64,000 nt of DNA from Pseudomonas entomophila (lineage in GTDB: Bacteria > Pseudomonadota > Gammaproteobacteria > Pseudomonadales > Pseudomonadaceae), in the NCBI RefSeq assembly GCF_013523125.1, contig NZ_JAAMQJ010000024.1, positions 1 through 64,000 of the forward strand, given 5' to 3'. Shown here piece by piece: positions 43,107 through 53,096 of this stretch. Position numbers and translations under genes: made by a program. Every line of letters begins with the position of its first letter. Positions within the stretch are counted from its first letter, which is position 1. The notes under the pieces are model-generated. The model saw only the letters and a program-made list of their open reading frames with translations. It had not been told where the DNA came from and did no database searches.

Positions 43107-45671
43107 TCAGACGAAGGCGATCTCGTCGCCGTCGACCTGGGCGGTGATCTCGGCACCCGGCAGGAACTGCCCGGACAGGATCAACTGTGCCAGCGGGTTT
43201 TCGATCCAGCGCTGGATGGCGCGCTTGAGCGGACGTGCGCCGTACACTGGGTCGTAACCCACGGCGATCAGCTTGTCCAAGGCCTCGGGGCTGAGCGTCA
43301 GGCGCAGGTCGCGTTCGGCCAGTCGGCTGCGCAGGCGGCCGAGCTGGATCTGGGTGATGCCGGCGATCTGCTCGCGACCCAAGGGCTCGAACACCACCAC
43401 CTCGTCGATCCGGTTGATGAACTCCGGACGGAAATGCGCACCCACCGCGTCCATCACCGCTGCACGTTGCGCCTCGCGATCACCGACCAGGTCCTGGATC
43501 TGCGCCGAGCCCAGGTTCGAGGTCATGACGATGACCGTGTTGCGCAGATCGACCGTACGCCCGTGGCTGTCGGTCAGACGCCCATCCTCGAGCACCTGCA
43601 GCAGCACGTTGAACACGTCCAGGTGCGCCTTCTCCACCTCGTCGAGCAGCACCACCGAGTACGGCTTGCGGCGCACGGCCTCGGTCAGGTAACCGCCCTC
43701 CTCGTACCCCACGTAGCCTGGTGGCGCACCGATCAGGCGGGCCACGGAGTGCTTCTCCATGAACTCGGACATGTCGATGCGGATCATCGCCTCCTCGGTG
43801 TCGAACAGAAACTCCGCCAGGGCCTTGCACAGCTCGGTCTTGCCGACCCCGGTCGGGCCGAGGAAGAGGAACGAGCCGCTCGGGCGATTCGGGTCCGACA
43901 GCCCGGCGCGCGAGCGACGCACCGCGTTGGCCACGGCGGTGACGGCTTCGTTCTGGCCGATCACCCGCTCGTGCAGTAGGTCTTCCATGTGCAGCAGCTT
44001 TTCACGCTCGCCTTCGAGCATCTTCGACACCGGAATCCCGGTCCACTTGGAGACCACCTCGGCGATCTCTTCCTCGGTCACCTTGTTGCGCAGCAGCTGG
44101 TTGTCGGTCTTGCCGTGCTGGTCGACCATCTGCAGGCTGCGCTCGAGGTCGGGAATCACGCCATACTGCAGCTCGGCCATGCGGTTGAGATCGCCGCGAC
44201 GGCGCGCCGTTTCCAGCTCCTGGCGAGACTGTTCGATTTTCTGCTGGATCTGCGCCGACCCTTGCACTTCGGCTTTTTCCGAGGCCCAGATCTCTTCCAG
44301 GTCGGAATACTCGCGCTCCAGGCGGGTGATCTCCTCGGTCAGCTTCTCCAGGCGCTTCTTGGCAGCCTCGTCGTCTTCCTTCTTCAGGGCCTGGGATTCG
44401 ACCTTCAGTTGGATCAGGCGACGCTCCAGGCGGTCGAGCACCTCCGGCTTGGAGTCGATCTCCATGCGGATGCGGCTGGCCGCTTCGTCGATCAGGTCGA
44501 TGGCCTTGTCGGGCAGCTGCCGGTCGGTGATGTAGCGGTGGCTCAGCTTGGCCGCGGCAATGATCGCGCCATCGGTGATCGCAACCTTGTGGTGCACCTC
44601 GTAGCGCTCCTTGAGGCCACGCAGGATGGCGATGGTGTCTTCTTCGCTCGGCTCCTCGACCAGCACCTTCTGGAAGCGGCGCTCGAGCGCGGCGTCCTTC
44701 TCGATGTACTGGCGGTACTCGTTGAGCGTGGTGGCACCGACGCAGTGCAGCTCGCCACGCGCCAGGGCCGGCTTGAGCATGTTGCCCGCGTCCATGGCGC
44801 CTTCGCCCTTGCCGGCGCCGACCATGGTGTGCAGTTCGTCGATGAACAGAATGATCTGCCCTTCCTGCTTGGACAGTTCGTTGAGGAGCGACTTGAGGCG
44901 CTCTTCGAACTCGCCACGGTACTTGGCACCGGCGATCAGGGCGCCCATGTCCAGGGCCAGCAGGCGCTTGCCCTTGAGCCCGTCGGGCACCTCGCCGTTG
45001 ATGATGCGCTGGGCCAGGCCTTCGGCGATGGCGGTCTTGCCCACGCCAGGCTCGCCGATCAGCACCGGGTTGTTCTTGGTACGGCGCTGCAGCACCTGCA
45101 CGGTACGGCGGATTTCGTCGTCACGGCCGATCACCGGATCGAGCTTGCCTTCTTCGGCACGCTTGGTCAGGTCGACGGTGTACTTGTCCAGCGCCTGGCG
45201 CGATTCTTCGGCGTTCGGGTCGTTGACGGCGGCGCCGCCACGCAGGTTGCTGATGGCGTTTTCCAGGGCCTTCTTGCTCACGCCCTGGGCCAGCAGCAGC
45301 TTGCCGAGCTTGCTGTTCTCGTCCATGGCGGCGAGCAGCACCAGCTCGCTGGAGATGAACTGGTCGCCCTTCTGCTGGGCCAGGCGATCGGCCTGGTTGA
45401 GCAGGCGCGCCAGGTCCTGGGACATGTTCACGTCGCCGGTGGGGTTCTGGATCTTCGGCAGTTGGTCGAGCTCTTTGGTCAGCGCCTGGCGCAAGGCGGC
45501 GATGTCGAAGCCGACCTGCATGAGCAGCGGCTTGATCGAGCCGCCCTGCTGTTCGATCAGGGCCTGCATCAGGTGCACCGGCTCGATGGCCGGATGGTCC
45601 AGGCCGACGGCCACGGATTGGGCGTCGGACAATGCCAACTGCAACTTGCTGGTCAAACGGTCTATACGCAT
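43107..45671 (-). CDS. clpB: Disaggregase chaperone ClpB
   Basis: An 854-residue Hsp100 ATPase that works with DnaK to dissolve protein aggregates. Order: N-domain from [20 protein letters not shown]; first AAA+ with [16 protein letters not shown] near 205; coiled-coil middle domain (about 400-530, many Glu/Lys/Leu repeats); second AAA+ with [19 protein letters not shown] near 605; C-terminal domain. The start at 45671 matches the E. coli protein; the longer upstream frame passes through the heat-shock promoter. GGAAGG precedes the ATG. Confidence 0.98.
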   Translation of the reverse strand: MRIDRLTSKLQLALSDAQSVAVGLDHPAIEPVHLMQALIEQQGGSIKPLLMQVGFDIAALRQALTKELDQLPKIQNPTGDVNMSQDLARLLNQADRLAQQKGDQFISSELVLLAAMDENSKLGKLLLAQGVSKKALENAISNLRGGAAVNDPNAEESRQALDKYTVDLTKRAEEGKLDPVIGRDDEIRRTVQVLQRRTKNNPVLIGEPGVGKTAIAEGLAQRIINGEVPDGLKGKRLLALDMGALIAGAKYRGEFEERLKSLLNELSKQEGQIILFIDELHTMVGAGKGEGAMDAGNMLKPALARGELHCVGATTLNEYRQYIEKDAALERRFQKVLVEEPSEEDTIAILRGLKERYEVHHKVAITDGAIIAAAKLSHRYITDRQLPDKAIDLIDEAASRIRMEIDSKPEVLDRLERRLIQLKVESQALKKEDDEAAKKRLEKLTEEITRLEREYSDLEEIWASEKAEVQGSAQIQQKIEQSRQELETARRRGDLNRMAELQYGVIPDLERSLQMVDQHGKTDNQLLRNKVTEEEIAEVVSKWTGIPVSKMLEGEREKLLHMEDLLHERVIGQNEAVTAVANAVRRSRAGLSDPNRPSGSFLFLGPTGVGKTELCKALAEFLFDTEEAMIRIDMSEFMEKHSVARLIGAPPGYVGYEEGGYLTEAVRRKPYSVVLLDEVEKAHLDVFNVLLQVLEDGRLTDSHGRTVDLRNTVIVMTSNLGSAQIQDLVGDREAQRAAVMDAVGAHFRPEFINRIDEVVVFEPLGREQIAGITQIQLGRLRSRLAERDLRLTLSPEALDKLIAVGYDPVYGARPLKRAIQRWIENPLAQLILSGQFLPGAEITAQVDGDEIAFV

Positions 45672-45745
45672 GGTTGTACCTTCCTGTGACGGCAGGTCGA
45701 AGCGACGAATACACCTGTTGGACGAACCTGCCAGAGATAACCTGT

Positions 45746-45773
45746 AGATAAGGCTGATTGTGGAAGATTCAAG
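45746..45773 (-). promoter_or_regulatory. Heat-shock (sigma-32) promoter of clpB
   Basis: The minus strand reads CTTGAA, 14 bases, CCTTATCT, close to the consensus CTTGAA-N13/14-CCCCATNT. The -10 end is about 75 bases before the clpB ATG. Confidence 0.7.
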
Positions 45774-45833
45774 CGCACTGGCGTTGATCTGGCGCAGCCT
45801 GGGACCGTTTGAAGGCGATTCTGCCAAGCAGGA

Positions 45834-46574
45834 TCAGCGGGGATCGAGCCAGATCAGCGAGGCAAAGCGGCCGCCGTGCGGGTCGCGGCGGTAGGAGAAG
45901 AAACGCGAGTCGGTGACGGTGCAGAAACCGCCGCCGTAGACGGCAGTGATGCCCACGGCGGCCAGCCGGATGCGCGCCAGGCGATAGAGGTCGGCCATCA
46001 GCTTGCCGGGGCGCTCACCGGCCACGAAAGCGTCGGCGGCTTCGGGATGGGTCGCCACGAACGCATCGCGCACCTCGGGCCCGACCTCGAACGCGCTCGG
46101 GCCAATGGCCGGCCCCAGCCAGACCAGCAGGTCCTCGGCCGGCACGCCCAGGCGCGCCACGGTCGCTTCCAGCACACCACCCGCCAACCCACGCCAGCCG
46201 GCATGGGCGGCGGCCACACGGGTACCGGCACGGTCGCAGCACAGCACGGGCAGGCAGTCGGCGGTCATCACGGCGCAGGCGATGCCGGGACGCTCGGTCC
46301 AGCTGGCATCGGCTTCGGCCACGTGGTCAGAATCGGCGTCGGCCACCACCACACCGTGCACCTGCTTGAGCCAGGCGGGCTGGATGGCGAACTGCTCGCT
46401 CAGGCGGCGACGGTTCTCGGCGACCGCTGCGGGGTCATCCCCGACATGGTCCCCCAGGTTGAAGGTGTCGTAGGGCGGGCGACTGACGCCACCCGCACGG
46501 GTCGTGACACAGGCGCGCACCGAGGCCGGGGCCGGCCAGTCGGGAAACAGCAGCGCCTGCGTCAGCCCGTTCAT
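45834..46574 (-). CDS. pgeF: Polyphenol-oxidase/laccase-domain protein PgeF
   Basis: A 246-residue member of the YfiH family, now seen as an editing enzyme that removes wrongly placed L-Ser from peptidoglycan precursors, earlier described as a laccase. The metal-site motifs are visible: VHGVVV (His), TADCLPVLCCD (Cys) and AAAHAGWRGLAGG (His). It overlaps the rluD stop by 4 bases (ATGA), so it is translated after rluD. Confidence 0.92.
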   Translation of the reverse strand: MNGLTQALLFPDWPAPASVRACVTTRAGGVSRPPYDTFNLGDHVGDDPAAVAENRRRLSEQFAIQPAWLKQVHGVVVADADSDHVAEADASWTERPGIACAVMTADCLPVLCCDRAGTRVAAAHAGWRGLAGGVLEATVARLGVPAEDLLVWLGPAIGPSAFEVGPEVRDAFVATHPEAADAFVAGERPGKLMADLYRLARIRLAAVGITAVYGGGFCTVTDSRFFSYRRDPHGGRFASLIWLDPR

Positions 46575-47533
46575 CCGATGAAGCTCTCGCGATCCTGGTT
46601 GAGCAGCGACAGCAGCCAGACGAAGTCGTCCGGCAGAGGCGACTCCCACTTCATGACCTCACCGGTGATCGGATGGGCCAGAGCCAGGAAGCGCGCATGC
46701 AGCGCCTGGCGCGGGAAGGTCTTCACCGCCTCGACCATGGTCGGGCTGGCGGCCGGTGGAATGCGGAAGCGCCCGCCGTACGTCTGATCACCGACCAGCG
46801 GGAAACCGACGTGGGCCATGTGCACGCGAATCTGGTGGGTACGGCCGGTTTCCAGCTTGACCCGCACGTGGGTGTGGGTGCGGAAGCGCTTGAGCACGCG
46901 GTAATGGCTGACCGCAGGCTTGCCGCCGTCGGTGACCGCCATGCGCTGACGCATCCCGCCGTGGCGGCCGATCGGGGCATCGATCTTGCCGCCCGAGGTG
47001 ACCACGCCGACCACGATGCACTCGTAGATGCGGCTGACCTTGCGCGCCTGCATCTGCTCGACCAGTCGGGTCTGCGCCTGCAGGGTCTTGGCCACCACCA
47101 TCAGGCCGGTGGTGTCCTTGTCCAGGCGGTGGACGATCCCGGCACGCGGCACGTTGACGATGTCCGGCACGTGGTGCAGCAAGGCATTGAGCAAGGTGCC
47201 ATCGGCGTGCCCGGCAGCCGGGTGCACGACCAGACCGGCGGGCTTGTTGATGACCAGGATGTGGTCGTCCTCGTAGACGATGTCCAGCTCGATGTCCTGG
47301 GCCTGCCACTCGCCCTGGGCCTCGTGCTCGGCCTCCAGGGCCAGCACGGCGCCGCCATGGACGGTGTCACGCGGCCGCAGCACCGCGCCGTCGACCGTCA
47401 GGCGACCCTCCTTGATCCACCCGGACAGGCGCGAACGCGAGTACTCGGCGAACAATTGGGCGGCGACCTGGTCGAGCCGTTGACCGCCCAGTTCGGACGG
47501 TACTTCTGCGCTTAGTTGAATGATCTCGGACAT
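46571..47533 (-). CDS. rluD: 23S rRNA pseudouridine(1911/1915/1917) synthase
   Basis: A 320-residue RluD. An N-terminal S4 RNA-binding domain (RLDQVAAQLFAEYSRSRLSGW) is followed by the catalytic domain with GIVHRLDKDTTGLMVV, whose Asp is the nucleophile, and the LETGRTHQIRVHMAHVGFPL motif. It would modify helix 69 of 23S rRNA. The start at 47533 (MSEIIQLSAEVP) gives the family length. Divergent from bamD, followed by pgeF, the normal pseudomonad order. Confidence 0.97.
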   Translation of the reverse strand: MSEIIQLSAEVPSELGGQRLDQVAAQLFAEYSRSRLSGWIKEGRLTVDGAVLRPRDTVHGGAVLALEAEHEAQGEWQAQDIELDIVYEDDHILVINKPAGLVVHPAAGHADGTLLNALLHHVPDIVNVPRAGIVHRLDKDTTGLMVVAKTLQAQTRLVEQMQARKVSRIYECIVVGVVTSGGKIDAPIGRHGGMRQRMAVTDGGKPAVSHYRVLKRFRTHTHVRVKLETGRTHQIRVHMAHVGFPLVGDQTYGGRFRIPPAASPTMVEAVKTFPRQALHARFLALAHPITGEVMKWESPLPDDFVWLLSLLNQDRESFIG

Positions 47534-47682
47534 GCTCGAATCGACGGGCGCACAGCCTTTGGTTTCGCCTGCGCGCTTGTGGTTAAATACGGCTTCTTTT
47601 GTGCCCCGGGTCTGCCGGGGGCGCTCATCATAACAGGACGGCACCGCCCAAGACAGCGGCCGTCAAAGGGACGCAAGCCGCC

Positions 47683-48702
47683 ATGCAAGTGAAACACCTG
47701 CTGCTGATCGCCATCCTCGGACTCACCGCTGCCTGTTCCTCGAACAAGGAAGTCATCGACGAAAACCTCAGCGAAACCGAGCTGTACCAGCAGGCGCAGG
47801 CTGACCTGGACAACCACAGCTACAACAGCGCCGTGGGCAAGCTCAAGGCCCTGGAGTCGCGCTACCCGTTCGGTCGCTACGCCGACCAGGCGCAGCTCGA
47901 GCTGATCTACGCCAACTACAAGAACGCCGAGCCCGAGGCTGCCAAGTCGGCCGCCGAGCGCTTCATTCGTCTGCACCCGCAGCACCCGAACGTCGACTAC
48001 GCCTACTACCTCAAGGGCCTGACCTCGTTCGACCAGGACCGTGGCCTGCTGGCGCGCTTCCTGCCCCTGGACATGACCCGACGCGATCCGGGCGCCGCGC
48101 GCGACTCATACAACGAGTTCGCCCAGCTGACCAGCCGCTACCCCAACAGCCGCTATGCGCCGGACGCCAAGCAGCGCATGATCTACCTGCGCAACCTGCT
48201 GGCCTCCTACGAAATCCACGTGGCCGACTACTACCTGACCCGCGAAGCCTACGTCGCCGCCGCCAACCGTGGCCGCTACGTGGTGGAGAACTTCCAGGAA
48301 ACGCCGTCGGTCGGCGACGGCCTGGCCGTGATGGTCGAGGCCTACCAGCGCCTGCACCTGGACGACCTGGCGGCGACCAGCCTCGAGACCCTGAAGCTCA
48401 ACTACCCTGACCACCCGAGCCTGGTGGATGGCGAGTTCGAGCCCAAGACCGGCGTAAACGACCACCGCTCCTGGCTGTCGAAAGCCACCCTGGGCCTGAT
48501 CGAATCCGACACGCCGCTGCCACCGGGTGAAACCCGCGCCAACCAGGACGTGGTTCGCCAGTTCGAAGACGCACGTTCGGAGATGCCGGCCGAGCTGCTG
48601 CCGAAGGACGAAGACGGCAATCCGGTGTACCCGGAAGGCCCGAAAGAAGCCAGCAAGGGCCGCTCCTGGTTCAGCTACGCGACCTTCGGTCTGTTCGACT
48701 GA
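47683..48702 (+). CDS. bamD: Outer-membrane assembly lipoprotein BamD
   Basis: A 339-residue lipoprotein of the BAM complex that inserts beta-barrel proteins. Signal peptide with lipobox LTAAC, lipidated Cys18. TPR repeats cover residues 30-250 ([60 protein letters not shown]). The C-terminus is longer than in E. coli (about 245 residues), with an acidic and proline-rich tail ([25 protein letters not shown]), as in other Pseudomonas. Confidence 0.97.
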   Translation: MQVKHLLLIAILGLTAACSSNKEVIDENLSETELYQQAQADLDNHSYNSAVGKLKALESRYPFGRYADQAQLELIYANYKNAEPEAAKSAAERFIRLHPQHPNVDYAYYLKGLTSFDQDRGLLARFLPLDMTRRDPGAARDSYNEFAQLTSRYPNSRYAPDAKQRMIYLRNLLASYEIHVADYYLTREAYVAAANRGRYVVENFQETPSVGDGLAVMVEAYQRLHLDDLAATSLETLKLNYPDHPSLVDGEFEPKTGVNDHRSWLSKATLGLIESDTPLPPGETRANQDVVRQFEDARSEMPAELLPKDEDGNPVYPEGPKEASKGRSWFSYATFGLFD

Positions 48703-48707
48703 TCCCC

Positions 48708-48745
48708 GCCGGCCTACCTGCGCCTCGAGGTGCAGGTGGGCCGGC
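48708..48745 (+). terminator. Strong hairpin after bamD
   Basis: A 17-bp stem (GCCGGCCTACCTGCGCC with its complement, two G-U pairs) around TCGA begins 6 bases after the bamD stop. It lacks a T run. Confidence 0.5.
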
Positions 48746-48872
48746 GCCGGCCCGTGACACGTTGTCCGGGCCAGGGCTGGCCTCCGTCGCACGCCCGACG
48801 CCCCCTTCCTCTCCCCTTTTGCCCCGCCTCGTTCTAGACTGTCGGCTTCATCGACTCGACAAGCTGGACGCC

Positions 48873-49097
48873 ATGCTCCGCCTACTTTTCTGGATCGCCC
48901 TGATCGCTGCCGTCATCTGGCTGTGGCGCAGGTTCAAGCTCAGCCAACACGCCCGACCGGCGCAGCGACTGGACGACCCGTTGACCATGGTGCGTTGCGC
49001 GCACTGCGGCGTGCATCTGCCCAATGACCGGGCCCTGCACCGGGGCAAGCACTGGTATTGCAGCCCGGCGCACCTGGAGCAGGGACCCAAGGGCTGA
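48873..49097 (+). CDS. PP0621-family small membrane zinc-ribbon protein
   Basis: A 74-residue protein. An N-terminal membrane segment (LLFWIALIAAVIWLWRRF) is followed by a short linker and a zinc-ribbon-like pair of motifs (VRCAHCGVHLP and HWYCSPAHLEQ). The family is conserved after bamD in pseudomonads; the role is unknown. The start at 48873 is chosen to begin at the membrane helix. Confidence 0.85.
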   Translation: MLRLLFWIALIAAVIWLWRRFKLSQHARPAQRLDDPLTMVRCAHCGVHLPNDRALHRGKHWYCSPAHLEQGPKG

Positions 49098-49432
49098 TTG
49101 GACTTGGGGCAGAGTTGAGTTTGGTTTTGTGTGCCCTGCAGGCCCAATCGCGGCCGGTCCGGCGCCCGGCAGCGGCCATCCACCCGTAGTAGTGGTACAG
49201 GCGATCAAGAGCCCGTGGTAAGACCTGTGGGAGCAACTGTCTTTTTCTACTCGGTACATGCCCGGCCGCATGGGCTGATGTGTGGGCCCTGCGGGCCCAA
49301 TCGCGGCACTGGGGCCGCTCCTACACCCGTAGTTACCCCCACAGGGGGCCGTGATAGCCCGAAACACTATGATGCTGCTACGGGTAAGCGGCCCCTGCCG
49401 GGTCGGCGGACCGGCCGCGATTGGGCCCGTCC
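49098..49432. repeat. Cluster of REP-type palindromes
   Basis: This 335-base stretch has no gene. It contains at least three copies of a GGGCCC/GCGGCC-rich palindromic unit in both orientations: GGCCCAATCGCGGCCGGTCC near 49141, GGGCCCAATCGCGGCACTGG with GGCCGCTCCTACACCC near 49291-49325, and the reverse copy GGCCGCGATTGGGCCCG near 49412-49428. They fit P. putida-type REP sequences arranged as inverted pairs. Confidence 0.75.
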
Positions 49433-50536
49433 TCAGCGCGCCGACAAGCGGTGCTCCGGGGCATAAGGTGCCGGATCGATGATCGGGGTTTGTTCGAGCA
49501 ACAGGTCACCGAGCAGGTGGCAGGACGCCGGTGCCAGGACCAGGCCGTTGCGGAAATGCCCACAGTTCAACCACAGCCCTTCATGCCTAGGCACACGGCC
49601 GATATACGGGATGCCCTCCGGCGAGCCTGGCCGCAGGCCTGCCCAATGGGCGACGGGCCTTGCATCCGCCAAGGCAGGCAACAGGTCGATCGCAGACGCG
49701 TGCAGGCTGGCCAGCGCCTGATCCGTGGGCGTCTTGTCGAACCCTTGGTACTCCAGGGTGCTGCCGACCAGCACGTGCCCATCGCGTCGCGGAATGGCGT
49801 AGCGCCCCTTGGCCAGGACCATGCTGGGCAAGAAGTCTTCCTCGCACTTGAACAGGATCATCTGCCCTTTCACCGGCTCCACTGGCAGGGCCAGCCCCAG
49901 CGATGCCAAGAGCTCGCCACTCCAGGCCCCGGCGCTGAGCACGATGTCGTCCCCCTCGATGATCCCTGTGGATGTCGTCACGCCTGTGACACGTCCGGCC
50001 TGTCGCTGAAAGCCGATGACCTTGCAGTGCTCGTGCAGGGTCACGTTGGGCAGCCCCTGCAAGGCAGCCTTGAGCGACTTCACCAGACGCGGGTTACGTA
50101 CGTTGGCCACACCCGCCATGTAGATCGCACGCTCGAAGCCGGGCCCGAGCACGGGCACGGCATCGTAGACGTTGCGCATGTCCACGACCGCCAGGGGCCG
50201 CTGATGACGGGCCGCCCAGCCCAGGGCCTGCGACTCGTCTTCCAGGTCGAGCCAGTACAGCCCCGTGGTGTACACCTGCGGGTCCACGCCGGTCCGGGCG
50301 TACAGCGTCTCGCCTAGGTGGGGATAGAAGTCTTGAGACCAGTGCGCCAGCGCCGTGACTGCCGCATTGTAGCGCCACGGGTAGAGCGGCGAGACGATAC
50401 CGCCACCGGCCCATGAAGACTCGCGTCCTGCTTCACCCTGGTCACAGAGAATGACCTGATCGACCTGAGCGGCCAGGTTGAACGCCGTCAGCAGACCGAT
50501 GACACCCCCGCCGACCACCACTACACGCTTGCTCAT
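49433..50536 (-). CDS. thiO: Glycine oxidase ThiO
   Basis: A 367-residue FAD enzyme of the DAO family that oxidises glycine to iminoglycine for thiazole synthesis in thiamine biosynthesis. FAD motif RVVVVGGGVIGLLTAFNLAA at residue 4; GRESSWAGGGIVSPLYPWRY is the strongly conserved ThiO segment; C-terminal GLWLNCGHFRNGLVLAPASC. The start at 50536 is the first Met before the FAD motif. It lies beside a minor pilin operon on the same strand. Confidence 0.93.
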   Translation of the reverse strand: MSKRVVVVGGGVIGLLTAFNLAAQVDQVILCDQGEAGRESSWAGGGIVSPLYPWRYNAAVTALAHWSQDFYPHLGETLYARTGVDPQVYTTGLYWLDLEDESQALGWAARHQRPLAVVDMRNVYDAVPVLGPGFERAIYMAGVANVRNPRLVKSLKAALQGLPNVTLHEHCKVIGFQRQAGRVTGVTTSTGIIEGDDIVLSAGAWSGELLASLGLALPVEPVKGQMILFKCEEDFLPSMVLAKGRYAIPRRDGHVLVGSTLEYQGFDKTPTDQALASLHASAIDLLPALADARPVAHWAGLRPGSPEGIPYIGRVPRHEGLWLNCGHFRNGLVLAPASCHLLGDLLLEQTPIIDPAPYAPEHRLSAR

Positions 50537-50587
50537 CTCACGATCCAACCGTCCAAGTAAGCCATGACGCCATTGACGCCCGTTTCT

Positions 50588-50983
50588 TCAACTGCCCCAG
50601 CAGGCCTCGGCCGGCACGTGCCCACCCAGGTTGTCACGACGCCCGGCCTGATCGAGCTGAAAGTCGCCACAGGGGTCCTGCGCCAACCGGCCGTCCGGTA
50701 TTCGCTCGGCGGTCAGCCGATACGTGGTCGCGTCATGACGTACGATCAGCCGGTAGTGCCGGGTTCCGGCCGGCCAGGGCGTACCGGGCGGCGGCTCGTC
50801 GTACCGACCGTGCCGGACGCGATGCTGCTCCAGGCGCAACGCCACGTCGTGCAGCAGGCCGACCACCTCGGCGCGCGCCGCACGCTTGAGCGGTTCGTCA
50901 TAGGCCGGTAGGGCAACGGCCGCCAGCATGCCGGTCACGGCCAGCACAATCAACAGCTCGATCAGGCTGATGCCTCGCTGCAT
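50588..50983 (-). CDS. pilE: Type IV minor pilin, PilE-like
   Basis: A 131-residue prepilin. MQRG is cut before ISLIELLIVLAVTGMLAAVA, with Glu5 present. The C-terminal Cys pair (DPCGDF and ACWGS) would form the disulfide loop. Last gene of the minor pilin set pilV-pilW-pilX-pilE on the minus strand, separated from pilX by 4 bases. Confidence 0.85.
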   Translation of the reverse strand: MQRGISLIELLIVLAVTGMLAAVALPAYDEPLKRAARAEVVGLLHDVALRLEQHRVRHGRYDEPPPGTPWPAGTRHYRLIVRHDATTYRLTAERIPDGRLAQDPCGDFQLDQAGRRDNLGGHVPAEACWGS

Positions 50984-50987
50984 GTCA

Positions 50988-51467
50988 TCATTCCTCGAAT
51001 CGTTGTCGCCACAGCACGCGAACTGCCGTCTGCGGCGCCTGCATCGGCACGGCATAGAGCGCCTCGATGACCTGGCGAACAGCATCGTGCCGGTTCACCG
51101 CCGTGATGCGAAACAGCGTCGCAAGCGTGCCTTCCGGCACCTGCGCGGCGAGCGTCGTGGGGCCCAGGGTCTGGACCTGGTAAAAGCCTTCGGGCGTGCG
51201 CACCCAGCCTTTCGGTGCGCCGCTCGAGAACGCGGGCCAGGCTGGCGGCGGACAGTCGAGGCAAGGCGCAGGCGGCGCCAGATGCAAGGTATCGACCCCG
51301 GCCAGCAAGGCCGCCTCGGCCTGCTCGAAGGCGCGCACCTGCATCAGCAGGTCGCCTGCCTGACGCGTGTCCAACAGCGCTTCGCGCAGGGCGGCGGCAG
51401 ACACCATGCCCAGCAGCAGGGTCAGCGCCAGCCCGGCGAGCAGGACGACCCCTCGCTGCCGGTTCAT
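50988..51467 (-). CDS. pilX: Type IV minor pilin, PilX-like
   Basis: A 159-residue prepilin-like protein. The leader MNRQRG is followed by VVLLAGLALTLLLGMVSAAA; position 5 is Ala, without the usual Glu, a feature shared with GspK/PilX-type tip proteins. ATLFRITAVNRH in the C-terminal part matches PilX. Overlaps pilW by 4 bases (ATGA). Confidence 0.82.
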   Translation of the reverse strand: MNRQRGVVLLAGLALTLLLGMVSAAALREALLDTRQAGDLLMQVRAFEQAEAALLAGVDTLHLAPPAPCLDCPPPAWPAFSSGAPKGWVRTPEGFYQVQTLGPTTLAAQVPEGTLATLFRITAVNRHDAVRQVIEALYAVPMQAPQTAVRVLWRQRFEE

Positions 51468-52129
51468 GGCTTCGGCACCGGATGACGCAGCGTGACGCTC
51501 AAGGCATGCTGCTGCCTGACCTGCACGGCGGGATCGAACAGCGTCAGGCGCAGGTCGAGCCGAAGCGTGCCGGCGTGGTGGACGGTGTCGGCGTGAAACG
51601 CCTGAACGTGGTCGAGCAAGGGCTGCGTGCTGCCGCCACTGCTCAGGCGCAGCGTGGTGCCGCGCATCTGATAGACCTGCCGACGAACACCGAAGGCCAT
51701 GGCCCCGGCCTCACCCGTTCGCGTGCCGGCGACCACCCTCGCCCACTGTCGGCAGTCCGTGAGCACGGTCCACTCGGCGCTGCCAGGCAACCCCGGCACA
51801 TCGGCCGTCATCAGGCCGAGACTGGCCAAGGTGCCGTCCGCCGCACGCACGATCTGCACGGGGCGGGAAAAGGCCGCAGCGCTGGCAGGCGCCTCGAAGA
51901 CCATGGCCTCCGGGCGCAGGCAGTTAAAAGCGCCCGTCATGCGAATGTCCCGCGCCATGCGTTGCAACACCCAGCGCGCATCGTCCGACAGGCGCGCAGC
52001 GGCTTCCTGGAGTTGCCAGGCTCGGTAGGCCGAGACGAACACCTGGCTGGCCGCCGTCAGCAACAGTGCGCCCAAGGCCAGGGCCAGCACCGTTTCCAGC
52101 AAGCCGAAGCCGCGTTGCACCCGGCTCAT
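51464..52129 (-). CDS. pilW: Type IV minor pilin, PilW-like
   Basis: A 221-residue prepilin. MSRVQRG is cut before FGLLETVLALALGALLLTAA, with Glu5. WVLQRMARDIRMTGAFNC is the conserved PilW segment. It overlaps pilV by 4 bases and pilX by 4 bases, so all three are translationally coupled. Confidence 0.86.
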   Translation of the reverse strand: MSRVQRGFGLLETVLALALGALLLTAASQVFVSAYRAWQLQEAAARLSDDARWVLQRMARDIRMTGAFNCLRPEAMVFEAPASAAAFSRPVQIVRAADGTLASLGLMTADVPGLPGSAEWTVLTDCRQWARVVAGTRTGEAGAMAFGVRRQVYQMRGTTLRLSSGGSTQPLLDHVQAFHADTVHHAGTLRLDLRLTLFDPAVQVRQQHALSVTLRHPVPKP

Positions 52130-52488
52130 CGCGCTAGCCGTCCCTGCAGCTCGACGACACGAGGCGCCGAGCGGCCAGGTTCAGGCCAATGGATCTGCAC
52201 GGTCAGCACCCCATCGGCCACCCTGGCCTCCCCGACCGTGTCTGGCCCCATCAGCGCTTCGAGCTCGGTCAGCCAGCCCGCCCGCTCATGGGGCTCGAGC
52301 GAACCGGTCAGGCGACTGCGCTCCAGCAGCCCTTGCGCCAGCTGTGTGGCCTGACTTTCGCGACGGGCCAGGTCGGCCGCCTGCAAGGCCTGCCCCTGGA
52401 ACCCCGCCGCAGCGAACAAGCCCAAGCTGATGACCCCACCGGCCACCAACACCTCCCAAAACGTCATCCCTCGCTGTGTCGCCCGCAT
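52126..52488 (-). CDS. pilV: Type IV minor pilin, PilV-like
   Basis: A 120-residue prepilin. MRATQRG is cut before MTFWEVLVAGGVISLGLFAA; Glu5 is present, the first mature residue is Met. The downstream part is the usual PilV helix (GFQGQALQAADLARRESQAT). First gene of the operon. Its promoter lies in the 113 bases shared with the divergent FimT-like gene. Confidence 0.84.
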   Translation of the reverse strand: MRATQRGMTFWEVLVAGGVISLGLFAAAGFQGQALQAADLARRESQATQLAQGLLERSRLTGSLEPHERAGWLTELEALMGPDTVGEARVADGVLTVQIHWPEPGRSAPRVVELQGRLAR

Positions 52489-52601
52489 CCTGCGCTCTCC
52501 CGTGCCGTTTTCCAGCGCCTGCCGAGGCCTTGACCGACTGGCCCCCAGGCGCATCCCGCTGGAAGCTATAGCCAAGCACGTCCAGGGAGGAATGCACGGT
52601 G

Positions 52602-53096
52602 ATGCAACGTGGTGCAACACTGATACAAATCATGTTCGGTCTGGCGCTGGCCGGCGTGCTGACACAGGTGAGCCTGAGCGCCTACGGCCCGTTGAGCGAT
52701 GCGCTGCACCGCGCGATGCTGGCCCGAGAACTGGCCCAGGCGCTGCGGCTGGCCCGCGGGCAGGCGCTGTTGCACGGCGAGGTGATGGCACTGCAGCCGT
52801 TGGAATCGGGGTGGGCGGCCGGTTGGCAGGTCGTCCGCGCCAAGGACCGGCAGATCATGCGGGAGCAACGCTTCGCCCAGCGGGCACGGGTAGGCATCGC
52901 TGGAACGACAGGACGCGAGATTCGCTTCAGTGCGCAGGGCGTCCCCCTGGCAGGCCACGGAACGCTGCGCAACGGCACGTTCCATGTGTGCGATGCCAAG
53001 GCGGGTTGGAGCCGGCATCAGGTGGTCTGGGCCAGCAGCGGCCGCATCAGCCTGCGCACCGAAGACCTGGCGGAACCCCGGTGCGCAGGACGCTGA
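52602..53096 (+). CDS. FimT/FimU (GspH-type) minor pilin with altered Glu5
   Basis: A 164-residue GspH/FimT-type prepilin. MQRG is cut before ATLIQIMFGLALAGVLTQVS: position 5 is Gln instead of the near-invariant Glu. The rest (AMLARELAQALRLARGQALL, then VCDAKAGWS near the end) fits FimT/FimU. GGAGG lies 11 bases before the ATG at 52602; a GTG just before it is an alternative. It is divergent from pilVWXE and ends directly against ispH with no spacing. Confidence 0.8.
   Translation: MQRGATLIQIMFGLALAGVLTQVSLSAYGPLSDALHRAMLARELAQALRLARGQALLHGEVMALQPLESGWAAGWQVVRAKDRQIMREQRFAQRARVGIAGTTGREIRFSAQGVPLAGHGTLRNGTFHVCDAKAGWSRHQVVWASSGRISLRTEDLAEPRCAGR

Noticed and set aside
49098-49432. CRISPR-like array
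   Set aside because: Repeats are palindromic, alternate in orientation and are not evenly spaced; they fit REP elements.
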